Source of the DNA: Planctomycetaceae bacterium
GTDB lineage: Bacteria > Planctomycetota > SZUA-567
Reading direction: 5' to 3'
Length of the DNA stretch: 33,989 nt
NCBI GenBank assembly: GCA_021201355.1
Contig: JAJQFC010000088.1
Span: forward strand, 1-33,989
Made by a program: the position numbers and the translations under genes. The notes below the pieces were generated by a model. The model ran no database searches, had not been told where the DNA came from, and was given only the letters and a program-made list of their open reading frames with translations. Below are positions 1 through 6,853 of the stretch, piece after piece (within the stretch, counting starts at the first letter, position 1; every line of letters starts with the position of its first letter).

Positions 1-227
1 TCAATAATCTGAATCTGTTGCTGGACATTCACTTCGCGGTCGGGGGAGAGGATGGAGAGATCGATATCCGGGTTTTCCCTGGCGGCTTCGAGGGCGCCGT
101 TCTTGACGGAAAGCCAGAATTCCGAGTCCATGGCCTTGGTGACAAAACCGATACTGACCTGGCCAGCGAAGGCGGGAGCGACCAACAACAACGCGGTGAC
201 GACGAGTGACGAGAAAAACCTGTTCAT
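1..227 (-). CDS. Ribose-type periplasmic sugar-binding protein, N-terminal part (cut by window edge)
   Basis: The minus strand reads in frame from an ATG at 227-225 to the window edge, 75 codons with no stop. A good ribosome site (AAAGGAG, about 5 nt upstream) fixes the start. Residues 1-21 form a Sec signal peptide (basic start, hydrophobic core, AFA cleavage site). The mature start, GQVSIGFVTKAMDSEFW followed by SVKNGALEAA, matches the first beta-strand and helix of the periplasmic binding protein 4 family (RbsB type). It resembles the complete binding proteins at 3048 and 11862 in this window. It presumably delivers a monosaccharide or polyol to an ABC transporter encoded beyond the left edge. 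It is divergent from the LacI gene at 625, which is its likely regulator. Substrate unknown. Confidence 0.85.
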   Translation of the reverse strand, partial: MNRFFSSLVVTALLLVAPAFAGQVSIGFVTKAMDSEFWLSVKNGALEAARENPDIDLSILSPDREVNVQQQIQII

Positions 228-381
228 GCCTACTCCTTTGAAAGAGAAAAATTCCAGCCTCATCTCGGCTGCCGGTGAATGGAACGAACGGCACGATGCA
301 TGCGTACACATATGGCGATGCTTCGAACTTCCGTCATATCGTGGGCGTTACGCGTTAATCGCAAGAAGAAGTAAAAAATCG

Positions 382-410
382 GTGACTGAGGTCATGGCGA
401 GGTGTATAAT
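382..410 (+). promoter_or_regulatory. Candidate sigma-70 promoter for the LacI gene
   Basis: A perfect TATAAT (405-410) lies 17 bp after GTGACT (382-387, 4 of 6 matches to TTGACA). Transcription would start near 417, directly before the palindrome at 419-439, an arrangement typical of autorepression. Confidence 0.5.
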
Positions 411-418
411 GAGTTTTG

Positions 419-439
419 TGCATCAGTATTTTTGATGCA
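419..439. promoter_or_regulatory. Inverted repeat TGCATC-N9-GATGCA, putative repressor operator
   Basis: Perfect 6-bp arms (419-424 and 434-439) sit just after the TATAAT at 405-410. The half-site GCATCA recurs further downstream before the LacI gene. The link to the LacI protein is inferred from position only. Confidence 0.45.
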
Positions 440-447
440 TATTTTCC

Positions 448-471
448 TTAAGCGTTGCTTTATACGCTTAA
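448..471. promoter_or_regulatory. Inverted repeat TTAAGCG-N10-CGCTTAA, putative operator
   Basis: Perfect 7-bp arms (448-454 and 465-471) lie immediately downstream of the minus-strand TATAAT (478-473). The position is right for a repressor site controlling the binding-protein gene that starts at 227. Confidence 0.45.
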
Positions 472-472
472 T

Positions 473-499
473 ATTATACGATGAAATACTGCTGGTCAA
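473..499 (-). promoter_or_regulatory. Candidate sigma-70 promoter for the leftward binding-protein operon
   Basis: On the minus strand TTGACC (499-494, 5 of 6) is followed 15 bp later by a perfect TATAAT (478-473). The spacer is short. Transcription would begin near 466 and run left through the palindromes toward the start at 227. Confidence 0.4.
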
Positions 500-529
500 A
501 TAGATTTACTCAATTTTTACGCACTTTTT

Positions 530-590
530 ACGCATCAATCCACGCATCAAAAGGGTAATGACCTGTTGATGTGCCGAATGCGATGCGTGG
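530..590. repeat. Cluster of ACGCATCAA / GATGCGT half-sites in the LacI leader
   Basis: ACGCATCAA occurs twice in direct orientation (530-538 and 542-550). CCACGCATC (540-548) and GATGCGTGG (582-590) form a perfect 9-bp inverted repeat separated by 33 bp. TTGATG at 567-572 is a further half-site. The shared core is the same GCATC seen in the palindrome at 419-439, so this may be a multi-site operator array. Confidence 0.4.
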
Positions 591-624
591 TAATGTTTCT
601 GGGAATTGCTATCGGGAAGGCAAT

Positions 625-1659
625 ATGATCACGACTCGCGAATTGGCCCGGCTGGCCGGCGTCAGCCAATTCACCGTATCCCGGAGCCTCAACAACCATC
701 CCGCCATTCCGGTAAAAACCCGGGAGCGGATCGCCGAATTGGCCCGGGAACACGGCTACGAGCCCCGCGCCACCATCAGGAAGCAAACCTCGCGACGCGG
801 AAAAAAGGCTATAGCCGTCCTCATGACCGGGATACCATACACGAACCTCTATCTTGAAAGCATGTTTATAAAGATTTTCAGCGAGATTGAAAAGGCGCAT
901 TACCTGGCGTTGCACGTGAATGATGCGGATTTAACTGTGAATTACGACCGCGTGGCCGAACTGGTGGAAACGGGTATAATCGCCGGTTTTATTATTATCA
1001 ATTTGCATTACAATCCGCATGTCCACGACTACCTGGTCGCCTCGAAGATTCCTCACGTCTACCTGCATTATTTCGGCAAGAATTCCCTGGAGGCCCTGGA
1101 CATTATCGACACGGACAATTACCTGGGCGGCCACCTGGCGGCCAGCCATCTTCTCCAACTCGGGCACAAGAAGATCAAAGTCCTCACCTCCTCCGCCTCC
1201 TCGGACAAGCTCGACAGCCACACCTTCGTCGACCGGACAAGCGGCTTCCGGGAGGCGATCCGCGCGGCCGGCATGACGCTTCCCGACCGGGATTTAGCGT
1301 GGATTCAGGATCACAATTTCGAAAAGGCTTATGAATATGTGTCTAAACATCTCGACCACGTCCGCGCCTACGACGCCGTGTTCGCCCAGACAGACACGAT
1401 GGCCATGGGCTACATAAACGCCTTTCACGACAACGGCATTTCGGTACCGGACGAGATATCGGTTATGGGGTACGACGGTATCGAGGAAGGGATATTGTGC
1501 CGGCCGGCGGTGACGACAATCCGTCAGCCCATATCAGAATTGGCCGAAGAAACGCTGGCGCGGCTTCTCAGCCTTATTCATAACCCGGTCCAAACCACCC
1601 GGCGAAGCTTTATCCAGCCCACCCTCCTTATCCGGCAGTCGACCCGTTCAATCCTGTAA
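625..1659 (+). CDS. LacI-family transcriptional regulator
   Basis: This is a 344-residue repressor/activator with a LacI DNA-binding head and a periplasmic-binding-protein-like sensor domain. The head is at residues 1-50 (TRELARLAGVSQFTVSRSLN, then KTRERIAELAREHGYEP). The ligand-binding and dimerisation domain follows from about residue 60, with family landmarks such as LGHKKI, a TD(T)MAMG segment and a PDEISVMGYDG segment near 280. The start at 625 is preferred over an in-frame ATG at 571 because the helix-turn-helix begins directly after it and AGGAAGG-like purines precede it. It is divergent from the binding protein at 1-227 and probably controls that operon and itself. The effector is unknown, likely the sugar carried by that transporter. 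Confidence 0.9.
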   Translation: MITTRELARLAGVSQFTVSRSLNNHPAIPVKTRERIAELAREHGYEPRATIRKQTSRRGKKAIAVLMTGIPYTNLYLESMFIKIFSEIEKAHYLALHVNDADLTVNYDRVAELVETGIIAGFIIINLHYNPHVHDYLVASKIPHVYLHYFGKNSLEALDIIDTDNYLGGHLAASHLLQLGHKKIKVLTSSASSDKLDSHTFVDRTSGFREAIRAAGMTLPDRDLAWIQDHNFEKAYEYVSKHLDHVRAYDAVFAQTDTMAMGYINAFHDNGISVPDEISVMGYDGIEEGILCRPAVTTIRQPISELAEETLARLLSLIHNPVQTTRRSFIQPTLLIRQSTRSIL

Positions 1660-1884
1660 TCCCGTCGTCGACATGGTACGATACGGGTCCACGCCATCTG
1701 TCAACCACATGGTTTTCACCACATATCAGGCCTAGCCGGCCAACAACCAAACGCGTGCCTGCCTCACAGATTCTACGCAAATTTTACCCTTCCGTTCACC
1801 TTAGATGTATTTATCGTCTCGGGGGCTGATGCGTCCCGGACGTGTTGTTTTATGAATTGTTTTGAAATTTTTATTTATTTGTAC

Positions 1885-1913
1885 TTGACTATGTCCCTTT
1901 TAGATCATATTGT
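1885..1913 (+). promoter_or_regulatory. Candidate promoter for the SDR-ABC operon
   Basis: TTGACT (1885-1890, 5 of 6) and TATTGT (1908-1913, 4 of 6) are separated by exactly 17 bp. They lie in the A+T-rich 405-bp gap (1660-2064) between the LacI and SDR genes. The start would be near 1920, leaving a leader of about 145 nt. I see no gene, RNA or convincing terminator in the rest of that gap. Confidence 0.5.
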
Positions 1914-2064
1914 ACCTTCATGCAAAAATAAACACAGACATATCACTGCACATATCACGGAATCACTACCCCTCTCACACTTGAATCACGACGCAATACG
2001 GTTTAAAAACAGAACAATTCGTCATACAATCTAATTCACACACTTGGCTCCTGAAGGAGGATCT

Positions 2065-2841
2065 ATGGCTCTGTCTGGGAAGGTGGCGCTGGTTACCGGG
2101 GCGGCCCGGGGAATCGGCAAGGGGATCGCCCTCGAGCATGCGAAAAGCGGTTGCGACGTGTCAATCGCCGATATCGACGTCGACACGCTCGGCAAGACGG
2201 CGGATGAAATCCGCGCCCTCGGGCGAAAATGCATCCATACGAAATGCGACGTCGCCTCGGTTACGGACGTTGACGCGCTTGTCGCCGAGACGGTACGGGA
2301 ATTCGGCCGGGTCGACATTCTGGCCCACGCCGCCGGGATTTTGCGGTCCTGTTCGGTGGTGGAACAGAATGTGGAGGATTGGGACCGGGTCGTCGCCGTC
2401 AACCTCCGGAGTTCCTTTCTTCTCGGAAAAGCGGTGGGACGCCACATGATCGACCAGAAATACGGAAAAATGGTGTTCATCGACTCCTGCGCGTCAAAGA
2501 CCGGAGAAGCCTTTAACGCCGGCTACTGCGCCGCCACGGCGGGCGTCCGCCACCTCGACCATTCCCTCACCCTGGAACGGGCCGAACACAACATCAACGT
2601 GAACAGTATCGCCCCGGGAACCATCGATACCGAAATGATACAGTCCTGCCTGCGCGACCGCGCACCCCTCTACGGCCTCACCTTCGAAGAATACCTCGAC
2701 CAGTTCAATGAATCGACCCCGCTTAAACGGATGGGTACGCCGGAGGAGGTAGGCAAACTCGCCGTCTTCCTGTCCTCGGACGGTTCGGCCTTCATCACCG
2801 GAACATCCGTGAACATTTCGGGCGGACGAGAATCACACTAA
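2065..2841 (+). CDS. Short-chain dehydrogenase/reductase lacking the catalytic lysine
   Basis: This is a 258-residue classical SDR-fold protein. An N-terminal Rossmann dinucleotide site is visible (TGAARGIGKGIA, from about residue 11), with D36-like acidic residues after beta-2 favouring NAD(H). The structural Asn is N113 and the catalytic Ser is S141, 13 residues before Tyr Y154. The C-terminal NVNSIAPG and substrate loop are normal. The YxxxK motif reads Y-C-A-A-T: the lysine expected at 158 is threonine (ACG), and the NNAG motif reads HAAG. A strong ribosome site (GAAGGAGG) precedes the ATG at 2065. It heads an operon with a ribose-type ABC transporter, so it was probably a sugar or polyol dehydrogenase. 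Without the lysine, oxidoreductase activity is doubtful. Confidence 0.88.
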   Translation: MALSGKVALVTGAARGIGKGIALEHAKSGCDVSIADIDVDTLGKTADEIRALGRKCIHTKCDVASVTDVDALVAETVREFGRVDILAHAAGILRSCSVVEQNVEDWDRVVAVNLRSSFLLGKAVGRHMIDQKYGKMVFIDSCASKTGEAFNAGYCAATAGVRHLDHSLTLERAEHNINVNSIAPGTIDTEMIQSCLRDRAPLYGLTFEEYLDQFNESTPLKRMGTPEEVGKLAVFLSSDGSAFITGTSVNISGGRESH

Positions 2842-3047
2842 TTAACATTGTCTTGCCCTGATCAGGCAGCCTTGTCTGAATAATGCGTACTCCAAATTAT
2901 AACATTTGGCCGTGACCCGATGCCGGCAGCGTCGCGTCCAGACAAAACGTACCACGTCACCCGTGTTCTCACCCCAGTACGAGGCCAACGCATTTGGCCG
3001 CGTTGGCGCATGACTATTCTCATCGGACCGCACAATGGAGACTACAA

Positions 3048-3998
3048 ATGAAAAAACGCATGAGCATCGCCCTTTGTTTTATGGCCGTCCTCGCCCTGGC
3101 CGGCGCCTCGCCGGCTGGTGAACGCCCGATTCGCATCGGCTTCAGCCTGAAGACGGTGAACAATCCCTTCGTCATCAGCGTCAAAAACGGCGCCGCGCGG
3201 GCCGCCGCCGACCTCGGCGCCGACATCAGCATCACCGATTCGCAGATGAATTCGCAAAAGCAAATGCAGGACGTGGAATCGTTTGTCCAGCAGCGGATGG
3301 ACGTCATCCTCATCGACGCCATGGACTCGCAGGCCATCCTTCCCACCATTGACGACGCGGTCGCGGCCGGGATGAAAATCGTCACCGAAGACGTCCGCAT
3401 CCCCGACGCCGGCGACAAGGTTCTTTCCCACATCGGCATCGACAACCACGCGGCCGGCGCCCAGCTCGCCCGCTGGCTCGAAGCCAAGCTTAAGGCCGCC
3501 GGCAAGCGGAACGTCATCATCATCGCCGGCATCCCCGGGAACGAAGCCACGGACAGCCGCGCCAACGGCTACCGGGAAGTCCTCATGAACAATCCGAACA
3601 TCGACGTCCTCGACATCCGCCTCGCCGGCGACAAGCGGGAGGAAGGCCTGACCGTCATGGACGACATGCTCCAGCGCTTCGCGAAAATCGACGGCGTCAT
3701 CTGCTCGAACGACGAACTGGCCCTCGGCGCCATTTCCGCCATTAACGAAGCCGGCCGGGCCGACGACATCCTCGTCTGCGGCTTTGACGGGAATGTTTAC
3801 GCACTTGAAGCAATCAAGGCGGGCGCCATGGCCGCCACCATCGACCACGCGCCGTACAACATGGGGTACCTCGCCATCGAGACCTGCGTCAAGGCCGCCA
3901 AGGGCGAGCCGGTGGAAAAGCTGACGGTCATGGACGTCGAAATCGTCGACGCGACCAATGTGGACGCCATCATCGCCAAACACGCCGGCGAAAACTAA
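3048..3998 (+). CDS. Ribose-type periplasmic sugar-binding protein
   Basis: This 316-residue protein captures a sugar or polyol in the periplasm for the ABC transporter encoded next to it. A Sec signal peptide (KKRMSIALCFMAVLALAGASPA) spans about residues 1-23. The mature protein begins RPIRIGFSLKTVNNPF, the typical first strand and sugar-contacting loop of the RbsB family. Other family landmarks are VDVILIDAMDSQAI-like and CSNDELALGAISAI segments, and GFDGN near residue 246. There is no lipobox cysteine, so it is soluble and periplasmic. The ATG at 3048 has GGAG upstream; longer in-frame starts would put extra residues ahead of the signal peptide. The substrate cannot be read from sequence. 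Confidence 0.92.
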   Translation: MKKRMSIALCFMAVLALAGASPAGERPIRIGFSLKTVNNPFVISVKNGAARAAADLGADISITDSQMNSQKQMQDVESFVQQRMDVILIDAMDSQAILPTIDDAVAAGMKIVTEDVRIPDAGDKVLSHIGIDNHAAGAQLARWLEAKLKAAGKRNVIIIAGIPGNEATDSRANGYREVLMNNPNIDVLDIRLAGDKREEGLTVMDDMLQRFAKIDGVICSNDELALGAISAINEAGRADDILVCGFDGNVYALEAIKAGAMAATIDHAPYNMGYLAIETCVKAAKGEPVEKLTVMDVEIVDATNVDAIIAKHAGEN

Positions 3999-4009
3999 CA
4001 GCCGCCCTC

Positions 4010-4043
4010 GCCGTCGGCGACGCCCAGAATGCGCGCCGGCGGC
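4010..4043 (+). other. Stem-loop after the binding-protein gene
   Basis: GCCGTCGGCG (4010-4019) pairs with CGCCGGCGGC (4034-4043), ten pairs including one T-G wobble, with a 14-nt loop. No T-tract follows, so it is not a classical terminator. It lies between the binding-protein stop and the ATPase start, a place where such hairpins protect upstream mRNA. Confidence 0.5.
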
Positions 4044-4072
4044 GACCAACGGTTCCGCAAAAGGGAAAACCG

Positions 4073-5587
4073 ATGGATCAAAACTCCGACATCATCCTCA
4101 GGATGAAACATATTTCCAAGTCCTATCCCGGCGTCAAGGCCCTGAGTGACGTCAATTTCGACCTCCGGCGCGGCGAAGTCCACGCCCTCCTCGGGGAAAA
4201 CGGGGCGGGAAAGTCCACCTTGATGAAGGTGCTGAGCGGCGTTGTTCAGGCCGACTCGGGCGAGATCATCATCGACGGAAAACCGGTGCACATCACCGAT
4301 GTCAGTGATGCCCGGGAGTGCGGCGTCAGCATTATCCATCAAGAATTGAACCTGATTTCGGAAATGGATGCCGCCCAGAATATCTTTCTCGGCCGCGAGC
4401 CGAAGATATTCGGGAACGTTATTGATTCGAAGCGCATGTACCGGGAAGCGGCCGACATCATGCGCCGCCTCGACTTCTCGATGGACCTGAAAATCCCGGT
4501 GAAAAATTTCAGCGTCGCCACCCGGCAGATGGTCGAAATCGCCAAGGCGCTGTCCCTCGACACCAACATCCTCATCATGGACGAACCGACCGCGCCCCTG
4601 ACGAGCGTGGAAATCAACGAGCTGTTCAAACTCATCCGCACCCTGAAGGAACGGGGCATATCGATAATTTACATCTCCCACCGCCTGGAGGAGATTCCGG
4701 AAATCTGCGACCGCGCCACCGTCCTCCGGGACGGTCACTACATCGGGACGGACGACGTCAAGAACCTCGACCGCGCCACCATCATCCAGATGATGGCGGG
4801 AAGGGTCTTGAAGGAACTGTTTCCGAAAACAGAGGTGCCGATTGGCGAAACGCTCCTCGAAGTCAACAACCTGACGACGCCGCTCCTGCAGGGCGTTTCA
4901 TTTACCGTGCGGCGCGGGGAAATTCTCGCTCTTACCGGCCTCATCGGGGCCGGCCGGACCGAAACGGCCAGGGCCATTTTCGGCATCGACCCGATACAGG
5001 CCGGCACCATCGCCATCGGCGGGAAGGCGGTCTCCATCCGGAGCCCGGCCGAGGCTATCCGCCATGGCATCGGCTTCCTGACTGAGGACCGGAAGGCCCA
5101 GGGATTTGTGCCGGACATGAGCGTGAAGGAAAACATATCGCTCCCGACCCTCAAGTCCATGCAGAAAAGCACCGTCATCAGTTCCCGCCGCGAACGGGCG
5201 GTGGTGGACAGGCACGTAAAGGAACTCAGGATAAAAACGCCGAGCACCGGGCAGAGCGTCCGGTTCCTCAGCGGCGGCAACCAGCAGAAGGTCGTGCTGG
5301 CCAAGTGGCTCAACCTCGACCCGGACATCATCATCCTTGACGAACCGACGCGCGGCATCGACGTCGGGGCCAAGACGGAAATCTACACCATCAAGACGGA
5401 AATCTACACCATCATGGGGGATATCGCCAGGCGGGGAAAGGCGGTCATCATAATCTCTTCCGAAATGGAAGAGGTGATGGCCATATCGGACCGGGCCGTC
5501 GTCCTCTTCGAGGGACGAAAGACGGGAGAGGTGGAACGCCGGGAATATTCGCAGGAATTGTTGATGCACTACGCCATGGGAGGTTGA
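4073..5587 (+). CDS. Ribose-type sugar ABC transporter ATPase (RbsA/MglA family)
   Basis: This is a 504-residue double-domain ATPase that powers sugar import with the neighbouring binding protein and permease. Domain 1 has Walker A GENGAGKST (41-49), a HQELNLI Q-loop, and Walker B with LIMDEPTAPL. Domain 2 has the family's degenerate P-loop (GLIGAGRTE), signature LSGGNQQK and Walker B IIILDEPTRGID, as in RbsA/MglA. Residues 434-440 and 441-447 are an exact repeat of KTEIYTI, caused by a 21-bp tandem duplication just after the GIDVGAK segment of domain 2. The family has only one copy, so this protein is seven residues longer than expected in a helix behind the second ATPase core. The permease gene begins 4 nt after its stop. 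Confidence 0.92.
   Translation: MDQNSDIILRMKHISKSYPGVKALSDVNFDLRRGEVHALLGENGAGKSTLMKVLSGVVQADSGEIIIDGKPVHITDVSDARECGVSIIHQELNLISEMDAAQNIFLGREPKIFGNVIDSKRMYREAADIMRRLDFSMDLKIPVKNFSVATRQMVEIAKALSLDTNILIMDEPTAPLTSVEINELFKLIRTLKERGISIIYISHRLEEIPEICDRATVLRDGHYIGTDDVKNLDRATIIQMMAGRVLKELFPKTEVPIGETLLEVNNLTTPLLQGVSFTVRRGEILALTGLIGAGRTETARAIFGIDPIQAGTIAIGGKAVSIRSPAEAIRHGIGFLTEDRKAQGFVPDMSVKENISLPTLKSMQKSTVISSRRERAVVDRHVKELRIKTPSTGQSVRFLSGGNQQKVVLAKWLNLDPDIIILDEPTRGIDVGAKTEIYTIKTEIYTIMGDIARRGKAVIIISSEMEEVMAISDRAVVLFEGRKTGEVERREYSQELLMHYAMGG
5371..5412 (+). repeat. Perfect 21-bp tandem duplication inside the ATPase gene
   Basis: Bases 5371-5391 are repeated exactly at 5392-5412 and the identity runs two bases further. 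The reading frame is kept and seven residues (KTEIYTI) are added. It looks like a recent slippage event, since the copies have not diverged at any codon. Confidence 0.95.
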
Positions 5588-5591
5588 GCCA

Positions 5592-6575
5592 ATGAAATTC
5601 GCCAAAACGGAAGCGTCCAGCTTCGAAGGAATCAGTTTTTGGAAACGTTTGTTCGCGTAACGGGAATTCGGCGTCTTTTGCGCCCTCGTCATTATGGTCG
5701 TCCTTGTCACGCTGTTCTCGCACAGCGGAACATTCATGACCTGGCCGAACATGATAAACGTGCTCCGCTCGATTTCCACAAACGGCATCATCGCCATCGG
5801 CATGACATTCGTCATCCTGACGGGCGGCATCGACCTGTCGGTCGATTCGACCCTGGCCCTGTCCGGGGCCTTCGCGGCGCTGACTTTCAACAGTACCGGT
5901 TCGTCCGAACTGGCGTTTTGCGTCTGCCTTGCCACCGGCCTCGCCGTCGGGCTCTTTAACGGCGTCATGGTGGCGCACTTCAACGTGCCGCCGTTTATTC
6001 AGACCCTCGTCACCATGACGGCGGCCCGGGGGATCACCTTCATCGTCACGAACGGCACGCCGATCGGGAAGGTCGGCAGCTTCATCACCTTCTTCGGCCG
6101 GGGAACGATACTCGGCTTTCCCGTGCCTATCCTTCTCATGCTGGTGGCGTACGTCATCGGCTGGTTCATTCTCACCCGCACCACCGTCGGCCGCTATACC
6201 TACGCCATCGGCGGAAGCGAAGAGTGCACCAAATTGTCCGGCGTCAGTGTACGGAAGTACAAGACCCTCGTCTACGTCATCGGCGGTTTGACAGCGTCCA
6301 TCGGCAGCCTCATCCTCATCGCCCGCCTGAATTCGGCCCAGCCGTCCATGGGGGACAAATTCGAAATGGACGCAATCGCCGCGGTCGTCATCGGCGGGAC
6401 ATCCCTGGCCGGCGGAACCGGTACAATTGTTGGAACATTCATCGGTACGCTCATACTCGGCGTACTGATGAACGGCATGAATATGCTCGGGGTGGACTCG
6501 TTTGCCCAATATGTGGTGAAGGGTGGGGTCATCCTGTTCGCGGTTCTCCTCGAGTCCCGGAAAAAGGCGCGGTAG
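5592..6575 (+). pseudogene. Ribose-type ABC permease (RbsC family) interrupted by a nonsense codon
   Basis: Reading from the ATG at 5592, four nt after the ATPase stop, gives MKFAKTEASSFEGISFWKRLFA, then TAA at 5658-5660. The same frame continues REFGVFCALVIMVVLVTLFS and on through a normal RbsC-type permease to 6575. FWKRLFA-x-REFGVF is the usual start of this family, and the expected residue at the stop is Gln (CAA), so a single C-to-T change explains it. Restored, the protein would be 327 residues, the normal family length, with about eight to ten membrane segments and the conserved TGGIDLSV and GG(T/A)SLAGGTGT segments. Re-initiation at ATG 5694 would give 293 residues, but no ribosome site precedes it and the cytoplasmic lead into the first membrane helix would be missing. 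Confidence 0.85.
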
Positions 6576-6687
6576 CCTGTGCTCGGAATCCGGTCCGCCC
6601 TCTGTAAGAATAAGTCTTTCCATAACAGCGAGTTGAACCAATTTTTCGGCGTCACCCGGCGTGCAGCAGGCAAAGCCAATATTACCA

Positions 6688-6715
6688 TTGCGTCCCGATC
6701 CCGGCCCGGTATAAT
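6688..6715 (+). promoter_or_regulatory. Candidate promoter for the fused GntR-LacI regulator
   Basis: A perfect TATAAT (6710-6715) lies 16 bp after TTGCGT (6688-6693, weak). A transcript from about 6722 would have a 130-nt leader containing the terminator hairpin at 6777-6817 before the regulator start at 6854. Confidence 0.35.
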
Positions 6716-6776
6716 TTGTTTAGCGGTTGGTGTGTAAAAACTTGAGGGCTGAAAAAGCCATTCAACGATACCGATC

Positions 6777-6817
6777 ATCGGGATACCGTGGTGAAAGGTA
6801 TCCCGATTCTTTTTTCC
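6777..6817 (+). terminator. Intrinsic terminator, possibly a regulatory attenuator in a leader
   Basis: ATCGGGATACC (6777-6787) and GGTATCCCGAT (6797-6807) form a perfect 11-bp stem with a 9-nt loop, followed by TCTTTTTT. It would end the SDR-ABC operon 200 nt after the permease. Because it sits only 37 nt before the regulator start and downstream of a TATAAT, it may also control read-through. GATACC occurs again at 6767-6772, so the 3' arm has an alternative partner. Confidence 0.8.
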
Positions 6818-6853
6818 TGTGGCGCGGTATCACCATGGCGACGGAGCAGGCTT

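Noticed and set aside
1852-2034. Small open frame of 60 codons before the SDR gene
   Set aside because: It lies over the promoter and leader, has no ribosome site, and its composition is that of A+T-rich intergenic DNA.
2842-3033. Minus-strand open frame between the SDR and binding-protein genes
   Set aside because: It has no ribosome site, no similarity I recognise, and opposes the operon. The CCTGATCAGG palindrome there (2857-2866) is too short to interpret.
3042-4049. Long minus-strand open frames opposite the binding-protein and transporter genes
   Set aside because: These are antisense shadows of GC-rich genes whose plus-strand products are recognisable. They lack ribosome sites and family motifs.
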